This document shows, piece after piece, positions 53,624-61,962 of a stretch of DNA of 64,000 nucleotides. The stretch is from Oceanobacillus senegalensis. GTDB lineage: Bacteria > Bacillota > Bacilli > Bacillales > Amphibacillaceae. A model generated the notes under the pieces. That model was not told where the DNA came from. It saw nothing but the letters and a program-made list of their open reading frames with translations, and did no database searches. The position numbers and the translations under genes were made by a program. The first letter of the stretch is position 1, and each line of letters starts with the position of its first letter. Where the stretch lies: contig NZ_LT839648.1 of assembly GCF_900176885.1 (NCBI RefSeq), positions 1,984,174 to 2,048,173 of the forward strand, read 5' to 3'.

Positions 53624-53639
53624 AGTGAACCAAATCACA
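53624..53639 (-). promoter_or_regulatory. FNR-like box upstream of the ba3-like operon
   Basis: AGTGA-ACCAAA-TCACA, one base from the TGTGA-N6-TCACA dyad. Its centre is ~66 bases before the subunit IIa start. An oxygen reductase would not normally need anaerobic activation by Fnr. Confidence 0.65.
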
Positions 53640-53839
53640 CCGGGAATGTGATTTTTAGCACATATTAGTATTTTCTTGACAACTTTTTGAACAACTCAAA
53701 AATGGAAGATGTCCTTACAAGTTATGAATGCGACATCCTATCACAATACCTGTACTAGCCGTCGTGGACATGGCCGTTCTTACTTACGTGTAAAATAACA
53801 CTAAAAGTCTATAATTCCTTACATGTACCAAAAAAGAAA

Positions 53840-53880
53840 CATAAAAAAAACAAGACTCCTTAATTGGAATCTTGTCTTCT
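53840..53880 (-). terminator. Terminator of the 123-residue unknown gene
   Basis: ACAAGACTCC pairs with GGAATCTTGT (one wobble pair) around TTAATT; on the minus strand it is followed by TTTTTTTTATG. Confidence 0.85.
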
Positions 53881-53888
53881 GACTATTA

Positions 53889-54260
53889 TTAACTTCTATG
53901 CCCAGCCAAAATTTGCTCTATTTTTTTCTTTATTTTCTTACTGTAATCTACATTAATCTTCCATACCCTTTCATCTAATGATATTTCGCTAAAATAATCG
54001 TCCTTTAATTCTACATCAAACTCATTGGCAATTAATTTCTTCAACAACTCTTTATTAATCATTTCAACTAATGGGAATGCATATACTTTTAATTTTTCTT
54101 TGAATGTATTTAATGTACGTTGTTCTTCATGGGCTATTGGGTGCACCCCTGTAAAATTAACAGAGATTATTTTCTTTTGTTTCACTTCAACGATAATATA
54201 GACCCAATCTTCGTGTGTTTTTAATGGTAAATCAATTATATCCGCTTCTATATATTCCAT
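53889..54260 (-). CDS. Hypothetical 123-residue protein
   Basis: A soluble protein, strands then helices: DWVYIIVEVKQKKIISVNFT, FKEKLKVYAFPLVEMINKEL, VWKINVDYSKKIKKKIEQIL. No metal motif, membrane segment or signal. GGGGGTG precedes the ATG and a strong terminator follows, so it is a real monocistronic gene. I do not recognise the family. Confidence 0.7.
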   Translation of the reverse strand: MEYIEADIIDLPLKTHEDWVYIIVEVKQKKIISVNFTGVHPIAHEEQRTLNTFKEKLKVYAFPLVEMINKELLKKLIANEFDVELKDDYFSEISLDERVWKINVDYSKKIKKKIEQILAGHRS

Positions 54261-54374
54261 TTATAACACCCCCAACATGATAAAAGGCCCTAAATAAAAA
54301 TACTCTTAACTATTTTCTATACATACACACTATCATAAAATTACGTATAATGTGAAACGTCAGATAATAAAAAC

Positions 54375-54405
54375 CTAAAAAAATGGCATACATTCACTGT
54401 ATACC
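54375..54405 (-). terminator. Terminator of the XRE-cupin regulator gene
   Basis: GGTATAC pairs with GTATGCC (one wobble) around AGTGAAT; on the minus strand it is followed by ATTTTTTTAGG. Confidence 0.8.
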
Positions 54406-54427
54406 AATTGTTTATCAATATGTTCTA

Positions 54428-54994
54428 TTAAACATCACGATCAATAAAACATGCTAGTACCTGTGCTTCTTCATCATTCACTGGAACAAATAAATGGGGT
54501 TTAGCACCTTCAAAATAAGCACTGTCTCCTTTTTCCATGTAATAATTTTCACCGTCGTATAATAAATAGATAGAGCCTTCTAAAATATAAATAAACTCAT
54601 CATGTGAATGTGTATATGTTTCCGTACGCTTGTTCATATTCTTTGGAGTAACATGAACAACGGTGGGCTCTATTCCACTGAATTGGGACCGATTTGCAAG
54701 GAGCTCATAGGAATATCCCATATGTTCATCCCCAACCTTTGATCGGCGACTTGACCTTTTTTGTAAAACTAAATGATCATCAATTTTATCATCAAGTAAC
54801 CATGACAATGAAACTTGTAAAGCATCACTTATTTTTGAAAGTGTTGCAACAGCAGATGCTGTTTGTCCGTTCTCGATTTTAGATAGCATGCTTTTAGAAA
54901 TCCCACACTCATCTGCTACTTGCTGTTGTGTCCTTTTTTGCCTCAAACGAACACCTTTAATTTTTTCTCCAATTTTCTCTAGATCTATTATCAT
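54428..54994 (-). CDS. XRE-family regulator with C-terminal cupin domain
   Basis: A 188-residue protein. Residues 8-65 form an XRE HTH (IKGVRLRQKRTQQQVADECG, ISKSMLSKIENGQTASAVATL). Residues ~100-185 form a cupin barrel (RTETYTHSHDEFIYILEGSI, MEKGDSAYFEGAKPHLFVP) with the His/Glu metal-binding set. Such proteins regulate small metabolic operons in response to a ligand bound by the cupin. AAGGGAATGA precedes the ATG. Its target may be the divergent or neighbouring metabolic genes; not determinable here. Confidence 0.9.
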   Translation of the reverse strand: MIIDLEKIGEKIKGVRLRQKRTQQQVADECGISKSMLSKIENGQTASAVATLSKISDALQVSLSWLLDDKIDDHLVLQKRSSRRSKVGDEHMGYSYELLANRSQFSGIEPTVVHVTPKNMNKRTETYTHSHDEFIYILEGSIYLLYDGENYYMEKGDSAYFEGAKPHLFVPVNDEEAQVLACFIDRDV

Positions 54995-55301
54995 TCATTC
55001 CCTTCTGCAAACATTACTTTATTCAGATGATTTAATCATAGAATAGTACATCATTTATAGTCAAGAAAGGCTATACATTAATAAAGAGGATTCTTATATA
55101 TTAGAACAAGAACCCTCACTGGCTTAAAACGTACGATCCTTGGACTACGATTGCTCCCCCCACCCAATACCATTTTTCTATGCCGCCTGTACTACAGCTT
55201 TAGCGCGCTGTGGGCATGAAGGTTCCTGCTTAAACTTATTCTTTCGTACCTATTACAAAAGAAAAATACCAGAGAAGATCTCCCGTATTCCATATAAGAT
55301 A
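54995..55301. other. Gap without a gene; contains the HMG-CoA lyase terminator
   Basis: No coding region with a usable SD is seen. At 55262-55288, read on the minus strand, ATAC-G-GGAGA pairs with TCTCT-G-GTAT followed by TTTTTC, a likely terminator for the lyase gene. The middle (55100-55230) is slightly GC-richer and may be a repeat remnant, but it matches no other copy in the window. Confidence 0.45.
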
Positions 55302-56201
55302 TTATTGACCGCTTACCAATAGGGATTTGCTCGGTAAAGCCTTTCCTAATTTATTCTGAATAAATAGCGAGGCTTCTTGTATTTTTTTCTCATCAATTCC
55401 CGTTTTTATTCCTAATCCATGCAAAAGGTACAAAACATCATTCGTTGCAACATTTCCTGCAGCTCCAGGAGCATATGGGCAACCGCCTAGTCCGCCAATT
55501 GAGCTATCAAACCTAGTTATTCCATACTGCATAGACGAATGGATATTAGCTATTGCCATTCCTCTTGTATCATGGAAATGCATGATTAACTTTTCAGGTG
55601 TATAGTATTCTAAAAGTTCAGATATCAACTCCTCAACTTGTAAGGGAACTGCTGTGCCAATCGTATCCCCAAGAGATAAATCATCTACACCTAAATCTAA
55701 TAATTGATCACAAATTGGGATAACCGTTCCGGGCAGAATTCTACCTTCATATGGACAATCAAACACCGTTGAAACATATCCTGTTACATGTTTTCCCTCT
55801 TTTTTTGCATCCTGAATCACCTGTTTGAGTATAGGATACGTATCACCTATCGATTTATTAATATTTTTACGATTATGTGTTTCACTTGCTGACATAAATA
55901 CGGAAATGCCATCGACTCCTGCTTCAAGTGCAAATTCTAGACCGCGTTGATTAGGTACAAGAGCAGAATAAGTAACATGAGGATTTCGTTTAATTAGTTT
56001 TCCAACTTCACGAGCATCAGAAAGCGCAGGTATCAATTTCGGATTAACAAAAGAAGAAAACTCAATCTCTCGTATACCAGTATTAGATAACAAATTAATC
56101 CAAGCAATTTTGGATTCGGTAGGAACCCATGTCTTTTCATTTTGTAATCCATCACGAGGTCCGACTTCCTTTATTCGAACAGTGTACGGTAACTTTTTCA
56201 A
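55302..56201 (-). CDS. Hydroxymethylglutaryl-CoA lyase family protein (YngG-like)
   Basis: A 299-residue TIM-barrel lyase, the length of B. subtilis YngG. Motifs: IKEVGPRDGLQNE (catalytic Arg-Asp), FMSASETHN, STVFDCPYEG, LSLGDTIG, MHFHDTRGMA (metal His) and GGLGGCPYAPGAAGN (catalytic Cys loop). It cleaves HMG-CoA to acetoacetate and acetyl-CoA in leucine breakdown. Two in-frame TTG codons exist; GGAGGGT sits seven bases before the one at 56201, the preferred start. It stands alone here, whereas YngG-type genes are often in a leucine-degradation cluster. Confidence 0.92.
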   Translation of the reverse strand: MKKLPYTVRIKEVGPRDGLQNEKTWVPTESKIAWINLLSNTGIREIEFSSFVNPKLIPALSDAREVGKLIKRNPHVTYSALVPNQRGLEFALEAGVDGISVFMSASETHNRKNINKSIGDTYPILKQVIQDAKKEGKHVTGYVSTVFDCPYEGRILPGTVIPICDQLLDLGVDDLSLGDTIGTAVPLQVEELISELLEYYTPEKLIMHFHDTRGMAIANIHSSMQYGITRFDSSIGGLGGCPYAPGAAGNVATNDVLYLLHGLGIKTGIDEKKIQEASLFIQNKLGKALPSKSLLVSGQ

Positions 56202-56317
56202 AATCAAACCCTCCTATCGTAGATTTAAATTTATATTAAGTTGTCTGGAGATTGACAGAGATTTAAGTCTTATATTTTATGTGAAATGAAATGGTAATGT
56301 GTTTATTCATCAGATCG

Positions 56318-56380
56318 ATAAAATGAATCTTCAATCAGTGGGGGTATTACTGCCCCTTAGCCTGCGATAAAAGGTAAATA
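56318..56380 (+). repeat. Dispersed intergenic repeat, family A (partial)
   Basis: GATAAAATGAATCTTCAATC then AGTGGGGGTATTACTGCCCC and GCGATAAAAGG. The head matches the copies at 2958 and 61801, and the ACTGCCCCTT..CCT.GATAAAA tail also recurs near 61880-61910. Confidence 0.6.
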
Positions 56381-56483
56381 AAATAGACCTAATACAGCTT
56401 ATTCATCCTAGTTTCCTATTATTCAACATTGTTGAATATAGTATATAATAAATATTTTGACATTGTCAATTTCAGCTATACGT

Positions 56484-56520
56484 AAAAAAGCTTGGGGGTA
56501 AGCACATCCCCAAGCTTTTT
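56484..56520. terminator. Strong symmetrical hairpin between minus-strand genes
   Basis: AAAAAGCTTGGGG pairs perfectly with CCCCAAGCTTTTT around GTAAGCACAT. Functional on either strand; it closes the YbaK-type gene upstream on the minus strand. Confidence 0.9.
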
Positions 56521-56604
56521 CACATTCTTGATATCGTTTAAACAAACATCACTATATGTACAAGGTTATACACATAAACTTATATTGTTGAATAATATGC
56601 GTCA

Positions 56605-57117
56605 TTACATACTTTCTTCAATAACTTTCTCTTTGATGTCCGCGGTATCCCATCCTTTACAAACATTTACCCATTTTTTAGCTGATGCATATGTAGCTAA
56701 TTCTTCATTGGTTAATTCAATTGCACTATTCGTACTACCGCATGCAGGAAAAACGGTATCAAATCTTTTCAGTGATACATCCAAAAATACATCCAAATTA
56801 TTTCTCAAGCCAAATGGACACACACCACCAATGGCATGCCCGGTTTGTTCTAATACCTGCTCAGGTGACAGCATCCGAGCCTTAAAATCAAATGTTTGAC
56901 GGAATTTCTTATTATCAATTTTAGCATCTCCGGCAGTAACTACTAAGATAGCCTGGTCTTCTTTTCCTCTAAAGGATAATGTTTTTGCAATACGAGCAGG
57001 TATGACTCCTATCGTTTCAGCTGCTTCTTGTACCGTTGCACTAGATGTATCAAACTCCTTTACATCCCGCTCTCTACTCCATTTCTTAAAATGTTCTCTA
57101 ACAGTTTCAAGTGACAT
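56605..57117 (-). CDS. YbaK/EbsC-type aminoacyl-tRNA deacylase
   Basis: A 170-residue protein of the YbaK/ProX editing fold: TVQEAAETIGVIPARIAKTL, AILVVTAGDAKIDNKKFRQT, AIGGVCPFGL and VFPACGSTNSAIELT. It removes wrongly attached amino acids from tRNA. The frame opens at 57141, but the ATG at 57117 matches the family N-terminus; AGGAAGGAT is ~11 bases before it. Monocistronic. Confidence 0.9.
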   Translation of the reverse strand: MSLETVREHFKKWSRERDVKEFDTSSATVQEAAETIGVIPARIAKTLSFRGKEDQAILVVTAGDAKIDNKKFRQTFDFKARMLSPEQVLEQTGHAIGGVCPFGLRNNLDVFLDVSLKRFDTVFPACGSTNSAIELTNEELATYASAKKWVNVCKGWDTADIKEKVIEESM

Positions 57118-57141
57118 TCTAAAAAAACATCCTTCCTTCAT

Positions 57142-57646
57142 TTATTATTAGAATAGTAACACACTTTAATAGAGGAAAGCGATAAAAGTAGATTTTTTAG
57201 CTAACTACTAATTTATTTAGAATGTAAAGTCCATTGAATTTAGAAAACTTTTTTGGTAATATGAAGTTTACTTTCATAGATGACTTATCAAATCGATACA
57301 ATAGGGGTTCAATGAATATAAGTATTCAATCAGAGTAGAGATAATTGATGAAAAGGTTAATTGCAAAAGCATATTAAGTGTTTATCTTATTGCTGGCTAG
57401 GATGTAACCTGAAAAAGGGGCATCCTGCCATTCTCGTCATTTAATAAGTTTGGGGATTTATTAATCGAAACGGAGGATAACAATATTGTATACTGAAATC
57501 AATGATGGGTTATTTTCTATCATTGTTTTTTTTTGTTAAAAGTCTATTACTAATTATTCCTTTTATACGATTTCGAAACTCCCCATTCATTTCCACCCAT
57601 CACCTAGTGACTATATTTAACAGATACTGACTAAGGAGAGATTCGC
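57142..57646. other. 505-base gap with repeat remnant and hairpins
   Basis: No gene is seen. TTCAATGAATATAAG then TATTCAATCAGAG at 57311-57335 is a decayed family A head. AGGATG/CATCCT arms at ~57400-57427 and CAATGAT/ATCATTG followed by eight Ts at 57500-57536 form two hairpins. The second looks like a plus-strand terminator with no gene before it, so a small RNA or leader is possible. GGAGAGATT before 57647 is the SD of the amidohydrolase. Confidence 0.4.
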
Positions 57647-59242
57647 ATGAGAAAAATCTATGCAAATGGACACTTTCATACATTTGACCGGATTCAACCA
57701 ATTGTACAAGCGGTAGTTGTAGATAATGGGCGATTTATCGACATTGGAACTACTAAAGATATGTTATTACACTGGAAAAACTCAAAAACAAAAGTCATTG
57801 ATCTACAGGGTAAAACCGTTACTCCTGGATTAATAGACAGTCACCTTCATCTATCCTTAGTTGCGGAAAATTTTATTAATCTAGACCTAACCGGCATTAC
57901 ATCCAAAACAGAAATGCTTGAAAGAATTCACGAAAAAACAAAACAATTACAGCCTGGACAATGGCTATTAGGTAGCGGTTGGGATGAAAACCTATTTATA
58001 GATGGCAATATCCCGACTATTTCCGAATTAGATCATGTTGCACCTGGAAACCCACTGTTTTTACAGCGGATTTGTCAGCATGCGGCAGTAGCGAATACAA
58101 AAGCTTTCGTAGTGAGTAATTATCATCCAAACATGACAATTCCTGAGGGTGGAACGATTGTACTTGATAAACAAACCAGACAACCAACAGGTCTCATTTT
58201 GGAATCTGCTAGAGACCTTATTTCCCAAAACATCCCAAGAGTGACATTTCCAGTTTTAAAAGATGCTATGAGGAAAGCAATTCAGTTTGCAATTGAAAAA
58301 GGACTTACAAGTATACATACAAATGATTCCTTATATTTAGGTGGTTTGGATCAAACTTATCGTGTCTACGATGAACTGTTAAATCAAGAAGATCTTGGCC
58401 TGCGATCCAACCTTTTAATTAATTATGATTTTCTAAATGATCTACGTGATGCCGGTATGTATACAGGATTTGGAAATAACACTTTACAAATCGGGGCTGT
58501 TAAACTATTTGCTGATGGTGCTTTTGGTAGGAGAACGGCACATCTTTCTGAACCCTATAGTGATGACCCAAGAAACTTTGGAGATATCATGTTAGATTCT
58601 TCTACATTATATGAAATTGTAGAACGTGCTAGAACTTTAAACATGCCTGTTGCTGTTCATACCATCGGTGATAAGGCATTAGAAAATGTGTTAGATGTAT
58701 TAGATCAATTTCCTACGGTACCATTTAGGGACAGACTAATTCATGTTCAAGTCTTGCGTAAAGATTTACTAGAACGATTGGCCAAACCTAGCAGAATTGC
58801 TGATATTCAGCCACGTTTCGTAGCTAGTGATTTCCCATGGGTTATGGAACGTTTAGGAAAAGAACGAATGAAGCTTTCTTATGCATGGAAATCATTACAG
58901 AATGAAGGTGTCATATGCGCAGGAGGTTCAGATGCTCCAGTTGAACCAGTCAATCCATTGCTCGGAATTCATGCAGCTGTTACAAGAAAAACCCCTGGCC
59001 AAACCCATAATGGATATAACCAAACTGAAAAGCTATCAATGAAAGAAGCATTCCAATTATTTACAGAATTAGGTGCTTATCCCACCAATGAGGAACATAT
59101 AAAAGGAACCATTTCTCGTGGAAAATTAGCAGATATGACAGTTTATTCTAAGAACCCTTTTCAAATGGAAAATCCTGATGAATTATTAGAAACAAGTATA
59201 GATATGACCATAATCGGTGGTGAAATAAAATACGAGTGCTAA
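57647..59242 (+). CDS. Amidohydrolase, YtcJ-like
   Basis: A 531-residue metal-dependent hydrolase of the YtcJ group: N-terminal beta domain, then TPGLIDSHLHLSLVAEN with the His-x-His metal site, VAVHTIGDKALENVLDVLDQ, IQPRFVASDFPWVMERLG, AGGSDAPVEPVNPLLGIHAA (metal Asp) and a C-terminal GKLADMTVYSKNPF. Members act on N-acyl or cyclic amide substrates; the actual substrate is unknown. TAAGGAGAG precedes the ATG. Monocistronic, followed by a family B repeat. Confidence 0.9.
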   Translation: MRKIYANGHFHTFDRIQPIVQAVVVDNGRFIDIGTTKDMLLHWKNSKTKVIDLQGKTVTPGLIDSHLHLSLVAENFINLDLTGITSKTEMLERIHEKTKQLQPGQWLLGSGWDENLFIDGNIPTISELDHVAPGNPLFLQRICQHAAVANTKAFVVSNYHPNMTIPEGGTIVLDKQTRQPTGLILESARDLISQNIPRVTFPVLKDAMRKAIQFAIEKGLTSIHTNDSLYLGGLDQTYRVYDELLNQEDLGLRSNLLINYDFLNDLRDAGMYTGFGNNTLQIGAVKLFADGAFGRRTAHLSEPYSDDPRNFGDIMLDSSTLYEIVERARTLNMPVAVHTIGDKALENVLDVLDQFPTVPFRDRLIHVQVLRKDLLERLAKPSRIADIQPRFVASDFPWVMERLGKERMKLSYAWKSLQNEGVICAGGSDAPVEPVNPLLGIHAAVTRKTPGQTHNGYNQTEKLSMKEAFQLFTELGAYPTNEEHIKGTISRGKLADMTVYSKNPFQMENPDELLETSIDMTIIGGEIKYEC

Positions 59243-59340
59243 TCTACCAATAAACTTTAAATAAGGATTCTATTTGTATAGCTTTATGATGCCTTTTAAT
59301 ATGGTGTACATTAACTTAATCAAATAATTAGATCATTAAT

Positions 59341-59456
59341 ACCGCACAGTGGGTGGCCCATCAGCCACCCTAAGATGCGTGAAGTATATTTCCGGAGTAC
59401 ATTTTCGCAACAATCATGTTCGGGTTTTGTGTGAAAAAATATTTTTATTCCAGCCT
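59341..59456. repeat. Dispersed repeat, family B (degenerate)
   Basis: Starts with the hairpin GGGTGG/CCACCC (59351-59370), then GTGAAGTATATTTCCGGAGT, CAATCATGTTC and a closing TTATTCCAGCC, matching the right half of the copy at 16573-16812. The left boundary CTGGGAC is lost. Confidence 0.6.
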
Positions 59457-59620
59457 TTATTTGTTTAGCTCCCCACTCCATTCCTCCTATATAATTCTTC
59501 TTACCTAAGTATTCCTACCCTATTTTCTTTATACTATTCTAACTATTAATTAATAATAGTTTAATAGAACTTTAGTAGAATTCAAGATGGAAGGGTAACA
59601 AAGATTGGGAGGAATTATAA

Positions 59621-60982
59621 ATGTTGAAGAAGATCGGAAAAAAATTAATACCATTTGCACTGATATCTACTCTAGCTTTTGGAATATTTGCTAATGGCAC
59701 ATCTGTTGTTGATGCAAAAATAAGCCCAAATCAAGGAAAAGTCAAAAATGTCATTTTTTTGATTGGAGATGGTATGGGACCAACTTATAGCACAGCATAC
59801 CGTGCATTTATGGATGATAAAACGACACCATATATGGAAAAAACAGCATTTGATAACTATTTGGTAGGAATGCAACAAACATATCCATGGGATGAAGATG
59901 AGAGCATTACTGACTCAGCCGCTGCCGCAACATCTATGGCTGCTGGAATCAAAACATATAATAATGCGATTGCTGTAGATGTTAATAAAAATGAGGTTGA
60001 AACGGTCTTAGAAATGGCGAAAAAAGATGGGAAAGCAACTGGCCTCGTTGCTACCTCACAGGTAAATCATGCTACTCCAGCATCCTTTGGAGCACATGAT
60101 GAATCCCGTCACAATTATAATGATATTGCAGATGATTATATTGATGAGAAGATTAATGGAGAACCTAAGATCGATGTGATTCTTGGTGGTGGTACATCCT
60201 ATTTTGATCGTGCAGACCGTGATCTTACAGAGGAATTCCAAGAAGAAGGTTTTAGCTATGTAACAACAACAGAAGAGCTTAAGAAAGATGACAATGAACA
60301 AGTACTTGGCTTGTTTGCACCTGTAGGTCTTGATAAGGCTATTGATCGTACCGAAGAACAACCTTCATTAGCTGAAATGACTGATTCAGCATTAGACCGT
60401 CTAAGTGAGGATAAGGACGGATTTTTCTTAATGGTTGAAGGAAGTCAAATTGACTGGGCGGGTCATGATAACGATATTGTCGGTGCAATGAGTGAGATGA
60501 AAGATTTCGAAGAGGCATTTGAAGAAGCAATTGAATTTGCAAAAGAAGATGGTCAAACACTTGTTATAACAACGGCAGACCACTCTACTGGAGGATTTGC
60601 TATGGGGATTGGCGGTGTTTACAAATGGGATCCAGCTCCATTAAAAGCTGCTAAACGTACACCAGATTTCATGGCTTCCCAAATTGCAAATGGTGCTGAT
60701 ATTGAAGATGTTTTAGAACAATATATTGATTTGGACTTAACTACAGAAGAAATTCAATCCGTTAAAGATGCTGCAGAATCAAAAGACGTAACGGAAATTG
60801 ACAATGCGATAGAACGTATTTTTGACCTTCGTTCTGGTACGGGATGGACTACTGGCGGACATGACGGCGTAGACGTAAACGTTTATGCTTACGGTCCACA
60901 AGCTGATAAATTTATCGGTTTACATGATAATCATGAAGTCGGTCAAATGGTAATGGACGTATTAAAAAACAAAAGGAATTAA
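59621..60982 (+). CDS. Secreted alkaline phosphatase
   Basis: A 453-residue phosphatase with a signal peptide (residues 1-~32, ending SVVDA). Metal and active-site motifs: VIFLIGDGMGPTY, DSAAAATSMAAGIK (nucleophile Ser in TDSA), TSQVNHATPASFGAH, EGSQIDWAGHDND, TTADHSTGGFA and TGGHDGVDV. This is the PhoA/PhoB family, acting outside the cell to release phosphate. GGGAGG precedes the ATG. The protein is notably acidic (many Asp/Glu), as in salt-tolerant species. A Pho box could not be confirmed upstream. Confidence 0.94.
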   Translation: MLKKIGKKLIPFALISTLAFGIFANGTSVVDAKISPNQGKVKNVIFLIGDGMGPTYSTAYRAFMDDKTTPYMEKTAFDNYLVGMQQTYPWDEDESITDSAAAATSMAAGIKTYNNAIAVDVNKNEVETVLEMAKKDGKATGLVATSQVNHATPASFGAHDESRHNYNDIADDYIDEKINGEPKIDVILGGGTSYFDRADRDLTEEFQEEGFSYVTTTEELKKDDNEQVLGLFAPVGLDKAIDRTEEQPSLAEMTDSALDRLSEDKDGFFLMVEGSQIDWAGHDNDIVGAMSEMKDFEEAFEEAIEFAKEDGQTLVITTADHSTGGFAMGIGGVYKWDPAPLKAAKRTPDFMASQIANGADIEDVLEQYIDLDLTTEEIQSVKDAAESKDVTEIDNAIERIFDLRSGTGWTTGGHDGVDVNVYAYGPQADKFIGLHDNHEVGQMVMDVLKNKRN

Positions 60983-60991
60983 CGAATGGAT

Positions 60992-61020
60992 CCCGTTGCA
61001 TTTCTAGCAACGGGTTTTCA
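60992..61020 (+). terminator. Terminator after the alkaline phosphatase gene
   Basis: CCCGTTGC pairs perfectly with GCAACGGG around ATTTCTA, followed by TTTTCATCTC. Confidence 0.9.
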
Positions 61021-61049
61021 TCTCTTACTTCTTTAGAGGAGGTACATAA

Positions 61050-61712
61050 ATGAAATATACGATAATTTCTATCATACTTATTACAATTCTTATGGGGTGT
61101 TCAAACGACACGGAACCGTCAACTTCTACAAAATCTGAAGAAAAAAGCGATTCTAGTGTGATTCATGCGGAACAAAGTGATGAAAACTATGTTAATAATC
61201 CTCAGGCCCCTGACACTCGTTCTTTAGATGAAATTGGTCAAGTATATAATGATGAAGATGGTACGGTAGTTTTAAAGTCTATTACGGACTACCATAAGTC
61301 ACATAAGATTGGGCCTGTCAAACTTACCATTAGTAATATCAAAGTAATGAATTATGAGCCAGCAATGCATTTGATTGATTATTTCCATGGTTTTACCAAT
61401 AACGAAATGAAATTTAACTATGTAAAATTTCATATTACGATGGAAAACACTTCTGATAGGCCTATTCATTTTGCTCCAGTTTCTATACTTGAAACAAATA
61501 CAGGGGAAATGAAAGGTTTTGAAGACGACTTCTATCTCCAAAACTTAAATGGGGTAATGGAACCAAAAGGACAAAAATCAGGGGAGCTTGCCTTTATATT
61601 AGATGGAACTCCCCCAGAAAATTTATCTAAAATAACATTAACAACGAGTGATGTTTTTAATGAAAATAATGAATCGATTCAAAAAGGAAAACAAATAGAA
61701 ATTAAGTTTTAA
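61050..61712 (+). CDS. Putative lipoprotein, DUF4352-like domain
   Basis: A 220-residue protein with lipobox ILMGC (Cys17), a Ser/Asp/Glu-rich linker (~20-60) and a C-terminal beta domain: IGPVKLTISNIKVMNYEPAM, YVKFHITMENTSDRPIHFAP, LQNLNGVMEPKGQKSGELAF. The telltale 'measure a change in N-S-D-R-P-I' beta pattern resembles DUF4352 immunoprotective-type domains. Cell-surface location is likely; function unknown. GAGGAGGT precedes the ATG, and a terminator follows. Confidence 0.72.
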   Translation: MKYTIISIILITILMGCSNDTEPSTSTKSEEKSDSSVIHAEQSDENYVNNPQAPDTRSLDEIGQVYNDEDGTVVLKSITDYHKSHKIGPVKLTISNIKVMNYEPAMHLIDYFHGFTNNEMKFNYVKFHITMENTSDRPIHFAPVSILETNTGEMKGFEDDFYLQNLNGVMEPKGQKSGELAFILDGTPPENLSKITLTTSDVFNENNESIQKGKQIEIKF

Positions 61713-61729
61713 AAAATACGATAGAATCT

Positions 61730-61763
61730 GAGTCTGTTTGTACTACAAACTAGACTCTTTTTT
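61730..61763 (+). terminator. Terminator after the DUF4352-like gene
   Basis: GAGTCT-G-TTTGTA pairs with TACAAAC-T-AGACTC in a near-perfect stem, followed by TTTTTTTAAAAG. Confidence 0.88.
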
Positions 61764-61800
61764 TAAAAGCTGCTTTCTAAACAACAGTTGCTTTATGCAT

Positions 61801-61920
61801 AAAGTGAATCTTCAAATCAGGGGTGGTCTTTCATCCCCCACCTAAAAGGATTCGGTTTTTCCTTAATTCGATGTGAGGATATAACTGCCCCTTCACCTAT
61901 GATAAAATAGATATAATGTT
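61801..61920 (+). repeat. Dispersed intergenic repeat, family A
   Basis: AAAGTGAATCTTCAAATCAG, GGGTGG, CCCCCACCT, then ATAACTGCCCCTTCACCTAT and GATAAAATAGATA. Head and tail blocks match those at 56318-56380, with a different spacer. Confidence 0.65.
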
Positions 61921-61962
61921 TATTAACTTATCATTTAAATGCGTAGAGCTTCGGTTAGAGCC

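Noticed and set aside
55140-55322. 60-codon plus-strand frame before the HMG-CoA lyase end
   Set aside because: No SD, odd composition and overlap with the lyase terminator.
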